Below are positions 41,774 to 50,856 of a DNA stretch of 64,000 nt, in pieces; position 1 is the first letter of the stretch, and every line of letters begins with the position of its first letter. Source of the stretch: Actinomycetospora lemnae (lineage in GTDB: Bacteria > Actinomycetota > Actinomycetes > Mycobacteriales > Pseudonocardiaceae); the NCBI RefSeq assembly GCF_028737315.1, contig NZ_JAQZAO010000008.1:266952-330951 (forward strand), given 5' to 3'. The notes beneath the pieces were generated by a model, which was not told where the DNA came from, did no database searches, and saw nothing but the letters and a program-made list of their open reading frames with translations. The translations under genes were made by a program, and so were the position numbers.

Positions 41774-42727
41774 TCAGCCCTGCCGCGCGTAGCGACGGAC
41801 GACGACCAGGCCGGTGGCGCCGAGGCCGGCCACCGCGCCCGCGGCCTGCGCGAGCTCGACGGCCGAGGCACCGGACCCGGTGCTGCCGTCACCGGTCGAG
41901 ACCCCGCCCTCGGGGTAGCTGACGTATTCGACGTGACCCTCGTCGTCGTCGCCGTGGGCGTTGGCCTCGCAGGCCTCGCCGTCGTCGTCACGGTCGAGCC
42001 GGAACGGGTCGGACGAGTCCCAGTCGAGGATGGCGTTGGCCTCGTCGTAGGTCAGCTCGTCGCAGTCGACGTCGTAGCGGTGGTGCCAGTAGGTGCCCCA
42101 CCACTCGACCGGGGCCGAGGTGTTGAAGACGTAGGTCGTCGAGAAGTAGTTGCTCTCGTAGACCGTCGTGTTGTTCTCGATGTCGACCGTCGTGTTGTTC
42201 TCGACCGTCGTGTTGTTCTCGACCGTCGTGTTGTTCTCGACCGTCGTGTTGTTGGTCGTGTTGTTGTTCGTCGTCGTGTTGTTGGTCGTGTTGTTGTTCG
42301 TCGTGGTGTTGTTGCTGTTGGTCGTGTTGTTGCTGTTCGACGAGTTGTTGCTGTTCGACGCCGTCGTGTTGTTGCTGTTCGTCGTCGTCGTGTTGTTGCT
42401 GTTGTTCGTCGTCGTGTTGTTGCTGTTGTTCGTCGTCGTGCTGTTGCTGTTGTTCGTCGTCGTGATGCTCTCGGCAACCGTCACGTCGTTCCGGTTGACG
42501 CTCGTGCGCGAGTTGGCAACCGTGCTGTCGGTCGAGGAGTCGTCGTTTGCCGGAACGCCGTCGTCACAGACCCCGCCGACCCACCCGTAGCCCGCTTCGA
42601 CGCAGTCCGCCTCTGTGGTGATGCCGTCGACCGGAGCAGCGAGCGCGAGCCCCGGAGCCATCACCGCCAGTCCCACGCACCCGGCCAGCACGACCGCGGC
42701 GCTGCGGCTGCTCCGTCGACCCCTCAT
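41774..42727 (-). CDS. Asn/Thr-repeat surface protein with Excalibur domain (sortase substrate 1)
   Basis: 317 residues. Signal peptide 1-31, then a long low-complexity Asn/Thr/Ser region (about 90-189) with repeats NNTT and, near 162-180, VENNTT four times. The Excalibur domain at 221-253 ends in DRDDDGEACE, a calcium-binding loop. The motif YPEGGVSTGDG (271-281) precedes a hydrophobic span (AQAAGAVAGLGATGLVVV) and a basic tail, the layout of a sortase signal. The partner sortase gene is 5 nt downstream. Confidence 0.83.
   Translation of the reverse strand: MRGRRSSRSAAVVLAGCVGLAVMAPGLALAAPVDGITTEADCVEAGYGWVGGVCDDGVPANDDSSTDSTVANSRTSVNRNDVTVAESITTTNNSNSTTTNNSNNTTTNNSNNTTTTNSNNTTASNSNNSSNSNNTTNSNNTTTNNNTTNNTTTNNNTTNNTTVENNTTVENNTTVENNTTVDIENNTTVYESNYFSTTYVFNTSAPVEWWGTYWHHRYDVDCDELTYDEANAILDWDSSDPFRLDRDDDGEACEANAHGDDDEGHVEYVSYPEGGVSTGDGSTGSGASAVELAQAAGAVAGLGATGLVVVRRYARQG
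42156..42470. repeat. Low-complexity Asn-codon tract
   Basis: In the + orientation the tract reads as repeated GTTGTT/GTCGTC and an 18-nt unit GTCGTGTTGTTCTCGACC in tandem. It encodes the Asn/Thr repeat of the surface protein and is much lower in GC than its surroundings. Confidence 0.75.
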
Positions 42728-42972
42728 CTCCTGCTCCCCTTGTCCGTTCGGCCCGTCCGGTGGGCCGTTCGGCGATGTCTCGCAGGAGGAGGGGCCGTCG
42801 TTAGCGGATCTCCGGCGCCGAGCCCCGGGATCACTCGATCGTGGCGGTAGACGCCAGTTTCGGCCGCTCGGGCCGAGGCGCGTACCCCTTTGCTCCCCCC
42901 GCCGTTACAGCGAACGGGGGAGTCGCCGGTCGACGACCCCGAAGACCATCGGGCGAGCGGATCGGGTCGGGC

Positions 42973-43638
42973 ATGGGGAACGGACGTCGGCGCGCGGCGA
43001 GCGCGCTGGTCGGGCTGGTGGCGGCGGGGATGATCTCGACGGCGGGGGTGGCGTCGGCGTCCGGCCCGGACCTCTCCGACCCGGGCGGCGCCATCGGGGA
43101 CGTCGTCGGCGGCATCGTCGACTCGCTCAGCGGGCTGATCGGCGGCGGCAGCGGCAACCTCCCCGAGAACCCCGAGCTCCCCGAGATCCCGACCCCGACC
43201 ACCACGACGAGCCCGACCACCACGACCTCGTCGTCGCCCCACCACCACGACACGGAGACGAACACCGTCTACGTGCCGGTGCCGGTGTACGGGCCCGGCA
43301 GCCCGTACTACCGCTACGTGCCGCCGGTGGTCTCGGTCTACGACCTCGACTGCCACGACTTCGCGGACTCCGCCGACGCCCAGGCCGTGCTCATCGCCGA
43401 CCCGTCGGACCCGAACAACCTCGACGGCGACAACGACGGCCGGGCCTGCGACTGGGGCGTCGGGCGCGACTCCTCGTCGTACACCGGCTACCCGCGGGGC
43501 GGCGTCGCGGCCGGCGACGGGTCCGACGAGGGCCCGACGATCGGCCAGGTGATCTTCCTGGCGATCGCCGGCATCGGCGCCGGGGCCGGGGTCGTCCGCG
43601 GCGGCCAGCTGGTCGCCGCGCGGCGGGAGAACGCCTGA
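42973..43638 (+). CDS. Excalibur-domain surface protein (sortase substrate 2)
   Basis: 221 residues. Signal peptide 1-29, a Pro/Thr linker ([20 protein letters not shown]), then an Excalibur domain at 125-161 with [11 protein letters not shown]. The motif [11 protein letters not shown] (173-183) precedes a hydrophobic span ([15 protein letters not shown]) and basic tail (RRENA). This is the same layout as substrate 1 on the opposite strand. GGTCGGGC precedes the ATG weakly. The sortase gene follows with 1 nt between. Confidence 0.82.
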   Translation: MGNGRRRAASALVGLVAAGMISTAGVASASGPDLSDPGGAIGDVVGGIVDSLSGLIGGGSGNLPENPELPEIPTPTTTTSPTTTTSSSPHHHDTETNTVYVPVPVYGPGSPYYRYVPPVVSVYDLDCHDFADSADAQAVLIADPSDPNNLDGDNDGRACDWGVGRDSSSYTGYPRGGVAAGDGSDEGPTIGQVIFLAIAGIGAGAGVVRGGQLVAARRENA

Positions 43639-43639
43639 C

Positions 43640-44305
43640 GTGGCCGCTCCGGAGGCACCGCCCGAGAGCCCGTCGGGGCGTGGGGGCATCCTCGACCGGG
43701 TGACGGGACGCTTCACCGCGCTGATCCTCGCCCTGCTCGCCGTCGGGGTGCTCGTGGCGTTCGTCAACTCCGGCGGCGAGGAACCCGCGCCGGCACGGTC
43801 GTTGCCGCCCGCCGAGCGGGTGGCGGTGCCCGTGCCGCTCCCGGCCGCGCAGATCACCGGCCTCGACGTCCCGTCCATCGGGCTGTCGACGGAGGACCTG
43901 ACGAGCCTCGGCCTGCGCGACGACAACTCGCTCGACGTGCCGCGCAGCGCCGGCACCGTCGGCTGGTACCAGCGCAGCGCGAGCCCCGGCGAGGCCGGGC
44001 CCGCGGTGCTCGCCGCGCACGTCAACTTCCGCGGCGAGGAGGGCGCGTTCTACCGGCTGGGCCAGATGGCTCCCGGCCAGACCGTCGAGGTCCACCGGGA
44101 CGACGGCACCACCGCGGTGTTCGCCGTCGACCGGGTCGACCAGGTCGCCAAGGACGCCTTCCCGACCGAGGCCGTCTACGGGCCCACGCCCGACGGCCAG
44201 ATCCGGCTGATCACCTGCGGCGGCGTGTTCAACGAGCAGACCCGCAGCTACGAGGACAACATCGTCGTCTACGGGCACCTCACCGAGGCCTACCGCCCGG
44301 CGTGA
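43640..44305 (+). CDS. Class F-type sortase, module 2
   Basis: 221 residues. N-terminal membrane anchor (residues 26-42), catalytic His127 (AAHVNFRG), Cys193 (IRLITCGG) and Arg202 (TRSYEDNI). GTG start 1 nt after the surface-protein stop. With its neighbour it mirrors the sortase/surface-protein pair at 41.1-42.7 kb. The two sortases share LITCGG, SYEDN and VPKDAFPT/VAKDAFPT blocks, so they are paralogues. Confidence 0.86.
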   Translation: MAAPEAPPESPSGRGGILDRVTGRFTALILALLAVGVLVAFVNSGGEEPAPARSLPPAERVAVPVPLPAAQITGLDVPSIGLSTEDLTSLGLRDDNSLDVPRSAGTVGWYQRSASPGEAGPAVLAAHVNFRGEEGAFYRLGQMAPGQTVEVHRDDGTTAVFAVDRVDQVAKDAFPTEAVYGPTPDGQIRLITCGGVFNEQTRSYEDNIVVYGHLTEAYRPA

Positions 44306-44314
44306 CCACCGCTG

Positions 44315-44345
44315 CCCGGGCCCCGGTCGTCGACCGGGACCCGGG
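44315..44345. terminator. Hairpin terminator between sortase 2 and the glycosyltransferase
   Basis: CCCGGGCCCCGGTC pairs with GACCGGGACCCGGG around GTC, 10 nt after the sortase stop. Confidence 0.8.
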
Positions 44346-44365
44346 CGAGCCGGTCGGCGAGGGCC

Positions 44366-46381
44366 TCAGGAGGCCGGGGTCGCCAGGTCGTACACGGTGC
44401 GTCCCGCGACGTCGATCGGCGTGAAGTGGCTCTGGACCCAGGTCCGGATCTCGCCGGTCGTACCGCGGGCGCCGGGGCCGCCTCCCTGTCCACCACCTCC
44501 GGGACCACCGCCGGGACCACCGCCGGGGCCGCCGCCCTCGACGTAGTAGCGGACCTGGCCCGACGCGACGGCCGCCTGGAACTCGGCGAGGGTCGGGGCG
44601 GGATCGCTGCCCACGAAGCCGCCCATCGCCATGACGGGCACGCCGCTCGCGAGCTGGAGCGACGCCGCGCTCTGGGCGCCGGTCGTCGCCGCCGCCCAGC
44701 GGGTGCCCGCGCCCTGGAGCAGGGCCACGAGCTGCGGCGACGGCGTCCCGCCCTCGAGGCCACCGCGATCGGCACCGCCATCCCGCGCGCCCATCTGCCC
44801 GCCGGGACCCGCGCTGACGATCGAGCCCTGGTGCGGGGTGAGCGCGGTCTGCGCGGCGAAGGCCGTCGAGCCCCCGAGCACGGCGACCAGGGCGGCGAGC
44901 GCCCCGACGGTCGCGACCCGCGTCCACCGGGCCCGCGGGAGCAGCACCGCGATCGTCCCGAGCACCCCGGCGACGAGCAGCACCCAGCGCGCCCACGGCA
45001 GCCAGCCGTGCTGCGTGAGCACCACGGCGCTCCAGGCGGCGGTGCCGGCGACGACGACCGCGAGGACGATGCGCGCCCATGCCTCGCCGCGGCGACGCCA
45101 GAGGACCGAGGCGCCGACGGCGGTCGTCAGCGCGATCCCAGGAGCGAGGGCGACCGTGTAGTAGGGGTGGATGATCCCGCTCATCGCGCTGAAGACGACG
45201 GCGTGCACGAGCGTCCAGGTACCGCCGAGGACGAGCAGGCCGCGGGTGCGGTCGGTGCGCGGGGCCCGGCGCAGCGCCCACAGCGCGACGACGAGCAGGA
45301 CCAGCGCGGCCGGGAGCAGCCACGACGCCTGGCCCGAGAACTCCGAGGTGAACAGTCGCTCGACACCCGGCGTGCCGCCGAAGCCGCCGCCTCCGGGTCC
45401 GCCCGTGCCGCCGCCCAGGTCGGCGGGCGGACCGCCGGGGGGCATGCCGGTCGGGACGCGACCCGGACCGCCGCGCCCGCCGCCCTCGGTGCCCAGGACG
45501 CGGCCGAGCCCGTTGTAGCCGAGGGCGAGCTCGAGCAGGGAGTCCGTCGTCGACCCGCCGATGTAGGGGCGCGACGACGCCGGCCACAGCTCGACGAGCG
45601 CCACGTACCAGCCGGCCGACACGACCATGGCCACCCCGCCCGCGAGGAGGTCGCCGACGCGGCGCCACGGCCGGGACGGCGCGACGACGAGGACCGTGAG
45701 CGCCAGGGCCGGCACGACGAGCAGGACCTGCAGCTGCTTGGTGAGGAAGCCGAGGCCGACGAGCGCGCCGTCCGCGACCAGCCACCAGGTGCCGGCACGG
45801 CGGCCGGCGGCGTCGACGGCGCGGGTCGTCGCGTACGCCGCGGCGACCATCGTCAGGACGAGCAGGGCGTCAGGGTTGTCGAAGCGGAACATCAGCACCG
45901 CCACCGGGGTCGCGGCGAGCAACGCCCCGGCTGCGAGCGCCGTGCGCGGGCCCGACCAGCGGCGCACGGTGAGGTAGAGCAGGCCGACCGACGCGACGCC
46001 CATCAACGCCTGCGGCGCGAGCAGCGACCAGCTGCTGAAGCCGAAGATCCGCCCCGAGAGCACCATCACCCACAGCGCGGCCGGCGGCTTGTCGACGGTG
46101 ATGAGGCCCGGCGCGTCGAGGGCCCCGAACAGCCACGCCGTCCACGACTGCGTCCCGGCCTGCACCGCGGCGGCGTAGAAGGAGTTGGCCCAGCCCGACG
46201 CGCCGAGGTTCCACAGGTAGGTCAGGGCCGTCGCGGCGAGCAGGCCGAGGAGCGCCGGGCGGACCCAGCGCGGGTCGTCCTCCCGGCCCCGCCAGGCGCG
46301 CCGGGGCCATGACGGGCGGGGCCTCGATGCGGCGGCGGGTCGCGCGGTGGCGACGACGTCGGGGTCGGTCGCGGTGGTCAT
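44366..46381 (-). CDS. Glycosyltransferase family 39-like membrane protein (YkcB-like)
   Basis: 671 residues. About 11 spans in residues 45-540. The first lumenal loop has the acidic motif of this family (LITVDKPPAALWV), and a Gly/Pro-rich loop follows around residue 330. A soluble C-terminal domain (VALLQGAGTRWAAATTGAQS to the end) is typical of YkcB-type lipid-linked mannosyl/sugar transferases. It follows the YkcC-like glycosyltransferase on the same strand. GGAGTCC precedes the ATG; ORF extension upstream is the dispersed repeat. Confidence 0.85.
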   Translation of the reverse strand: MTTATDPDVVATARPAAASRPRPSWPRRAWRGREDDPRWVRPALLGLLAATALTYLWNLGASGWANSFYAAAVQAGTQSWTAWLFGALDAPGLITVDKPPAALWVMVLSGRIFGFSSWSLLAPQALMGVASVGLLYLTVRRWSGPRTALAAGALLAATPVAVLMFRFDNPDALLVLTMVAAAYATTRAVDAAGRRAGTWWLVADGALVGLGFLTKQLQVLLVVPALALTVLVVAPSRPWRRVGDLLAGGVAMVVSAGWYVALVELWPASSRPYIGGSTTDSLLELALGYNGLGRVLGTEGGGRGGPGRVPTGMPPGGPPADLGGGTGGPGGGGFGGTPGVERLFTSEFSGQASWLLPAALVLLVVALWALRRAPRTDRTRGLLVLGGTWTLVHAVVFSAMSGIIHPYYTVALAPGIALTTAVGASVLWRRRGEAWARIVLAVVVAGTAAWSAVVLTQHGWLPWARWVLLVAGVLGTIAVLLPRARWTRVATVGALAALVAVLGGSTAFAAQTALTPHQGSIVSAGPGGQMGARDGGADRGGLEGGTPSPQLVALLQGAGTRWAAATTGAQSAASLQLASGVPVMAMGGFVGSDPAPTLAEFQAAVASGQVRYYVEGGGPGGGPGGGPGGGGQGGGPGARGTTGEIRTWVQSHFTPIDVAGRTVYDLATPAS

Positions 46382-46397
46382 CGGGACTCCGGGTTCA

Positions 46398-46447
46398 TGA
46401 TCGAAGGAGGAATACGGACACTGGACGTCAGCAACGGCACTTCGCTG
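46398..46447 (-). repeat. Dispersed 50-nt repeat, copy B
   Basis: Opposite-strand copy of the repeat at 34979. It fills 50 of the 75 nt between the YkcC-like and YkcB-like genes. The segment GTCAGCGAAGTGCCG/TTGCTGAC is a weak hairpin. In this copy it is upstream of a start codon, in copy A it is at a gene's end. Confidence 0.75.
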
Positions 46448-46456
46448 ACACATCGC

Positions 46457-47710
46457 TCACGCGTGCTGGCGGCGCGGGTGGAAGACCCAGGCGCGGTAGG
46501 CGACGAAGCGCAGGAGCGTGGCGACGAGGTTCGCGAGCACGAGGACCGCGAGCTCGATCCCGTGGCTCGCGGCCGGGGCCAGGGCGCCGAGCAGGGCCAG
46601 GGAGCCGGAGGTCAGCGCGAGCCCGAGGCCGAAGACCACGAGGCCCTCGACCTGGCTGCGCCCGGCGTGGCGGCGTCCGCGGATGCCGAAGGTCAGCCGG
46701 CGGTTCGCCGCCGTGTTGGCGATCGCCGTGAGCACCAGGGCGATCAGGTTCGACGGCTGGGGGCCCAGCACGCCCCGCAGGAGCGTGTAGAGCAGGAGGA
46801 ACGCCAGCGTCGAGACGGCGCCGATCGCCGCGAAGCGCACCATCTGGCCGGTCAGGCCCGGGGTCACGCCGGCCACGGCGTCCGGCGACGGCTCCGCCGA
46901 CAGCGGCGCGCGCCCGCACTCGCGGCGCAGTCGGGCGACGGGCAGCGCGCCGGTGGCCAGCGCGCGGGCGACGCGGGCGACGCCCCGGAGGTCGGCGATC
47001 GCGGTGGCGACGACGTCGACGCGCGAGTCGGGGTCGTCGACCCAGTCGACGGGGACCTCGTGGATCCGCAGCCCCGAGCGCTCGGCGAGCACGAGCAGCT
47101 CGGTGTCGAAGAACCAGCCGGTGTCCTCGACCAGCGGCAGCAGCCGGCGCGCCACGTCGGCGCGGATGGCCTTGAACCCGCACTGCGCGTCGGAGAACCG
47201 CGCCCGCAACGTCCCGCGCAGCAGCACGTTGTAGCAGCGCGAGATCACCTCCCGCTTCACCCCGCGCACCACCCGCGACGACGCCGCGAGCCGCGACCCG
47301 ATCGCCAGGTCCGAGTGTCCGGAGATCAGCGGCGCCACGAGCGGCAGCAGGGCGTTGAGGTCGGTCGACAGGTCGACGTCCGTGTACGCGAGGACGGGCG
47401 CGTCCGACGCCGACCACACCGCCCGCAGCGCCCGCCCGCGGCCCTTCTCGTCGAGGTGCACGACGGCGACCTCGGCGAACTCGTCGGCCAGCGCCTCCGC
47501 CACGGCGAGGGTGCCGTCGGTGCTGGCGTTGTCCGCGACCGTGATGCGGAACGGGTAGGGGAAGTCCTCGGTGAGGTGGCGGTGCAGCCGCCGCACGCAC
47601 GGGCCGAGGTCGCGCTCCTCGTCGAACACGGGGACGACGACGTCGAGCACCGCGCGGCCGGTGTCCTCGACGGCGCGGAGGGGGGCGCGGAGCGGGGTCG
47701 CTGCGGTCAT
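46457..47710 (-). CDS. Glycosyltransferase 2 (YkcC/DPMS-like) with C-terminal GtrA domain
   Basis: 417 residues. GT2 domain: VVVPVFDEERDL, DNASTDGTL and the catalytic Asp pair in LAYTDVDLSTDL. From about residue 285 four spans form a GtrA domain (FAAIGAVSTLAFLLLYTLL and following). It makes a polyprenyl-phosphate sugar that the downstream YkcB-like protein could use. ATG 47710; no close Shine-Dalgarno. Operon with the YkcB-like gene. Confidence 0.86.
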   Translation of the reverse strand: MTAATPLRAPLRAVEDTGRAVLDVVVPVFDEERDLGPCVRRLHRHLTEDFPYPFRITVADNASTDGTLAVAEALADEFAEVAVVHLDEKGRGRALRAVWSASDAPVLAYTDVDLSTDLNALLPLVAPLISGHSDLAIGSRLAASSRVVRGVKREVISRCYNVLLRGTLRARFSDAQCGFKAIRADVARRLLPLVEDTGWFFDTELLVLAERSGLRIHEVPVDWVDDPDSRVDVVATAIADLRGVARVARALATGALPVARLRRECGRAPLSAEPSPDAVAGVTPGLTGQMVRFAAIGAVSTLAFLLLYTLLRGVLGPQPSNLIALVLTAIANTAANRRLTFGIRGRRHAGRSQVEGLVVFGLGLALTSGSLALLGALAPAASHGIELAVLVLANLVATLLRFVAYRAWVFHPRRQHA

Positions 47711-47795
47711 GATCGCAGCCTCGGAGCCGTCCGTGGACGCGCCGTGTGCCCGACCTGTGGCCGAGCTGTGAGCGCTCACGGCTGGCCGGTTGCAC

Positions 47796-47831
47796 TTGAC
47801 AACCACTAGCGGGCTCGGCTTCGCTACTGGT
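47796..47831. promoter_or_regulatory. TTGACA element plus inverted repeat upstream of hydrolase gene
   Basis: TTGACA at 47796-47801, then ACCACTAGCG (47802-47811) and CGCTACTGGT (47822-47831), an inverted repeat with one mismatch and a 10-nt gap. It sits 30 nt before the hydrolase GTG and resembles a repressor site overlapping a promoter. Confidence 0.5.
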
Positions 47832-47860
47832 AGCAGAACGCAACCGGAAGGAGCCCGCCC

Positions 47861-48709
47861 GTGCTGGTCGACGTGGACGAGGGCGTGCAGCTGTGCGTCG
47901 AGACGCTCGGCGACCCCGACGCGCCGGTGCTGCTGCTGATCGGTGGCGGGGGCTGGTCGATGGACTGGTGGGACGACGACCTGTGCGCCCGCCTCGTCGA
48001 CCGCGGGCTGCGCGTCGTGCGCTACGACCCCCGCGACACCGGCGCGTCGACGACCTGGCCCGCGGGCTCGCCCGGCTACACCGGCCAGGACATGACCAGC
48101 GACGCGCTCGCCGTCCTCGACGCCCTCGGGGTCGAGCGCGCGCACGTCACCGGCCTGTCGATGGGCGGCGGCATCGCCCAGGAGCTCGCGCTCGCCCACC
48201 GCGACCGCGTCGCCGCGCTCACGCTCATCGCCACCACCGCGGTCGACCCGTCGGTCGGCGACCTCCCCGGACCCACCCCGGCGATCCAGGCGGTCTTCGC
48301 CGACGAGGGCCCGGGCCCCGACTGGTCCGACCCCGCCGCCGCCGTCACCGCGCTCGTCGAGGCCGAGCGTCCCTTCGCCGGCCCGGACGCGTTCGACGAG
48401 ACGCGCGTCCGGGCGATCGCGGAGCGGGTCGTCGCCCGCAGCCGGGACGTCGCGGCCGCCGGCAACCACTTCCTCCTCGAGGGCGGGTCGACGGGACCGA
48501 CCGACCTCGCCGCGCTCGCCGGGCTGCCGACCCTCGTCGTGCACGGCGACGCCGACCCGCTCTTCCCGGTCGAGCACGGCCGCGCGCTCGCCGCCGCGAT
48601 CCCCGGCGCGCGCCTGCTCGAGATCCCCGGCATGGGCCACCAGGTGCCGCCCGAGCCGGCGTGGGGCCGGTTCGTCGGCGCCCTGCTCGACCTGCACGCC
48701 CACCACTGA
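47861..48709 (+). CDS. Alpha/beta hydrolase
   Basis: 282 residues. Nucleophile elbow GLSMGGG, oxyanion region IGGGGWSMDWW, Asp in VHGDADPLF and His in GMGHQVPP. Resembles haloalkane/epoxide-type and thioesterase-like hydrolases; substrate unknown. A GTG with GGAAGGAG lies in front. The next gene starts 9 nt after its stop, so likely an operon with the RibD-like reductase. Confidence 0.8.
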   Translation: MLVDVDEGVQLCVETLGDPDAPVLLLIGGGGWSMDWWDDDLCARLVDRGLRVVRYDPRDTGASTTWPAGSPGYTGQDMTSDALAVLDALGVERAHVTGLSMGGGIAQELALAHRDRVAALTLIATTAVDPSVGDLPGPTPAIQAVFADEGPGPDWSDPAAAVTALVEAERPFAGPDAFDETRVRAIAERVVARSRDVAAAGNHFLLEGGSTGPTDLAALAGLPTLVVHGDADPLFPVEHGRALAAAIPGARLLEIPGMGHQVPPEPAWGRFVGALLDLHAHH

Positions 48710-48718
48710 AGGAGATCG

Positions 48719-49261
48719 GTGCCCGCCCTCATCTACTCCGCGACCGCGTCGCTCGACGGCTTCATCGCCGGACCGGGCGGCGACATGTCCTGGCTGACCG
48801 AGCACCTCGGCGGCGAGAACGAGGCCGCCGAGCGGGTGCTCGCCCGCACCGGCGCGATCCTCGTCGGGCGCGTCACCTTCGGCGGCGACGACCCGCACCG
48901 CGGCACCGACAAGGAGGGCGCGTTCGAGGGCCAGTACGACGGCCCCGTCGTCGTCCTCACCCACCGCCCGCCCGACGACCCCCCATCGGCGTGCTCCCCT
49001 GACGGCGTCGAGTTCGCCACCGACCTCGTGACGGCCGTCGACCGCGCGAAGGAGCTCGCCGGCGACCGGGACGTCAACGTCCTGGGCGCCGACGTCGCCG
49101 CCCAGTGCCTCGCGGCCGGTCTCCTCGACGAGGTGCTGATGTTCTTCGCGCCGGTGCTGCTCGGCGACGGCACGCCGATGTTCCGGCACGCCGGCGGCAC
49201 CCGAGTGCGCCTCGAGCGCCTGCCGGGCGAGACCGAGCAGTGGTACCGCGTGGTGCGCTGA
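48719..49261 (+). CDS. RibD C-terminal domain / dihydrofolate reductase-like protein
   Basis: 180 residues. ATASLDGFIAGPGGDMSWL is the family start, GAILVGRVTFGG the second block and NVLGADVAAQCLAAGLLDEV the third. Members of this group are NADPH-dependent reductases, some of unknown role. GGAGATCG precedes the GTG. In an operon with the alpha/beta hydrolase. Confidence 0.8.
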   Translation: MPALIYSATASLDGFIAGPGGDMSWLTEHLGGENEAAERVLARTGAILVGRVTFGGDDPHRGTDKEGAFEGQYDGPVVVLTHRPPDDPPSACSPDGVEFATDLVTAVDRAKELAGDRDVNVLGADVAAQCLAAGLLDEVLMFFAPVLLGDGTPMFRHAGGTRVRLERLPGETEQWYRVVR

Positions 49262-49359
49262 CCGCTACGTCCGTTCCGCCCGCAACTCAGGGCCGACTCT
49301 CAGGTTGCGCGCAGGTGAGGCGCAGGAGGGCCACAGTCGGCGGGCCCACCCTGGTCCGC

Positions 49360-50769
49360 GTGAGCGATACGAGCCCCTCCTCCCCCACCCCCGCCACGGA
49401 CCCGACGGCACGTGCCGCGGGCGGGCCCGGCACCGGGACGCTGCCGGGGGGTCCCGCCGGGGAGCGACCCGGCGGCTACCCGACCGCGCCGTACGGCTCC
49501 GGGCTCCCGGCCCGCGGCCACGCGCCCGGCCCGGGCGCACCCTGGACCCGGCACGACGTCCCGGGCGGCCCACCCGGCACCCCGCCGACGGCACCCGGTC
49601 CCGCGGCGCCGCCGCCCGGCCCGTCGGGGCCGCGCCGGCGCCCGTCGGTCGCCCTGGTCGCCGGTGCGCTCGCCGCGGTGCTCGTCGCGGGCGGCGTCGG
49701 CGGTGCCGTGGGCTACGAGGCCGCGTCCTCGGCCGGCGGCGGCTCGTCGGTGCTCTCGTCGGCGCCGAGCAGCTCCGGCGCGACGGACCAGGCCCCCGCG
49801 GCGGCACCGGGCTCGGTCGAGCAGGTCGCCGACACCGTCCTGCCCAGCGTCGTCCAGCTCGAGGGGCCGTCGGGCGAGGGCTCCGGCGTCGTCATCTCCG
49901 CCGACGGCCTGATCCTCACCAACGCCCACGTGCTCGAGGCCGGTCAGGCCGCGCAGCAGCAGTCGCCGCTCGGCGGCGAGGGCCAGGTGCCGGGCCGGGT
50001 GCCGGGTCAGGCCCAGGGGCTGACCGCCGTGTTCCAGAACGGGAACCGCGCGCCGGTCCAGGTCGTCGGCACCGACACGAGCGCCGACCTCGCCGTCGTG
50101 CGCGCCCAGGGCGTCTCCGGGCTGACGCCGGCGACGATCGGCGACTCGTCGCAGCTGCGGGTCGGCCAGGAGGTCGTGGCCGTCGGGTCGCCGCTGGGCC
50201 TGTCCGGCACGGTGACCACCGGCATCGTCAGCGCCCTCCAGCGCCCCGTCGCGACCGGCGGCGCGCAGAGCGGCCAGGCCACGGTCCTCGACGCGATCCA
50301 GACCGACGCCGCGATCAACCCCGGCAACTCCGGCGGCGCGCTCGTCGACATGCAGGGCCGCGTCATCGGCATCACCTCCGCGATCGCCTCACTGGGTCAG
50401 TCCTCCGGCGGCCAGTCCGGCTCGATCGGCCTCGGCTTCGCCATCCCGATCGACCAGGCCCAGCGCATCGGCACCGAGCTGATCAACCAGGGCTACGCGA
50501 CCCGCGCCGTGCTCGGCGTCGGCGTCACCGAGGGCGCCGACGGCGCGGTGCTCGGGCAGATCGCGCCCGGCGGGCCGGCCGCGGCCGCGGGGCTGCAGCA
50601 GGGCGACGTCGTCACCCGCGTGGACGACCGGGTCATCCCCGACGCCGACAGCCTGGTCGCGGCGATCCGGTCCCAGGAGCCCGGCGCGCAGGTGACGCTG
50701 ACCGTCACGTCGCCCGGCGGCCAGCCCCGCCCGGTGCCCGTGACCCTGGGGTCCGAGCGCTCGAGCTGA
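49360..50769 (+). CDS. HtrA-like membrane-anchored serine protease with PDZ domain
   Basis: 469 residues. A Pro/Gly-rich cytoplasmic N-terminus (1-95), one membrane span (about 97-120), a trypsin-like domain with His in TNAHVLEAG, Asp in DTSADLAVV and Ser in NPGNSGGALVD, then a PDZ domain (GVGVTEGADGAVLGQI to the end). Such proteases handle misfolded envelope proteins. GTG start following GGTCC. A strong hairpin follows. Confidence 0.88.
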   Translation: MSDTSPSSPTPATDPTARAAGGPGTGTLPGGPAGERPGGYPTAPYGSGLPARGHAPGPGAPWTRHDVPGGPPGTPPTAPGPAAPPPGPSGPRRRPSVALVAGALAAVLVAGGVGGAVGYEAASSAGGGSSVLSSAPSSSGATDQAPAAAPGSVEQVADTVLPSVVQLEGPSGEGSGVVISADGLILTNAHVLEAGQAAQQQSPLGGEGQVPGRVPGQAQGLTAVFQNGNRAPVQVVGTDTSADLAVVRAQGVSGLTPATIGDSSQLRVGQEVVAVGSPLGLSGTVTTGIVSALQRPVATGGAQSGQATVLDAIQTDAAINPGNSGGALVDMQGRVIGITSAIASLGQSSGGQSGSIGLGFAIPIDQAQRIGTELINQGYATRAVLGVGVTEGADGAVLGQIAPGGPAAAAGLQQGDVVTRVDDRVIPDADSLVAAIRSQEPGAQVTLTVTSPGGQPRPVPVTLGSERSS

Positions 50770-50785
50770 TCCCGCACCTCGACGA

Positions 50786-50832
50786 ACGAACGCCGCGTTC
50801 GCTGCTTCCGGAGCAGCGAACGCGGCGTTCGT
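50786..50832. terminator. 21-bp hairpin with GCAGCGAAC word
   Basis: Perfect 21-bp arms around TCCGG between the HtrA-like gene and the convergent LCP gene. The inner arms contain GTTCGCTGCT and AGCAGCGAAC, the word shared with hairpins near 12484, 17930 and 55304. Confidence 0.85.
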
Positions 50833-50856
50833 CCGTTGCGGGGTCGGCGAGCGCGG

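Noticed and set aside
42156..42470. Short tandem repeats as CRISPR
   Set aside because: No spacers; the units are in-frame Asn/Thr codons of a surface protein.
47769..47780. GTGAGCGCTCAC palindrome as a fifth 40-nt hairpin
   Set aside because: Has the clamps only, with no stem or loop; could be chance or a collapsed copy.
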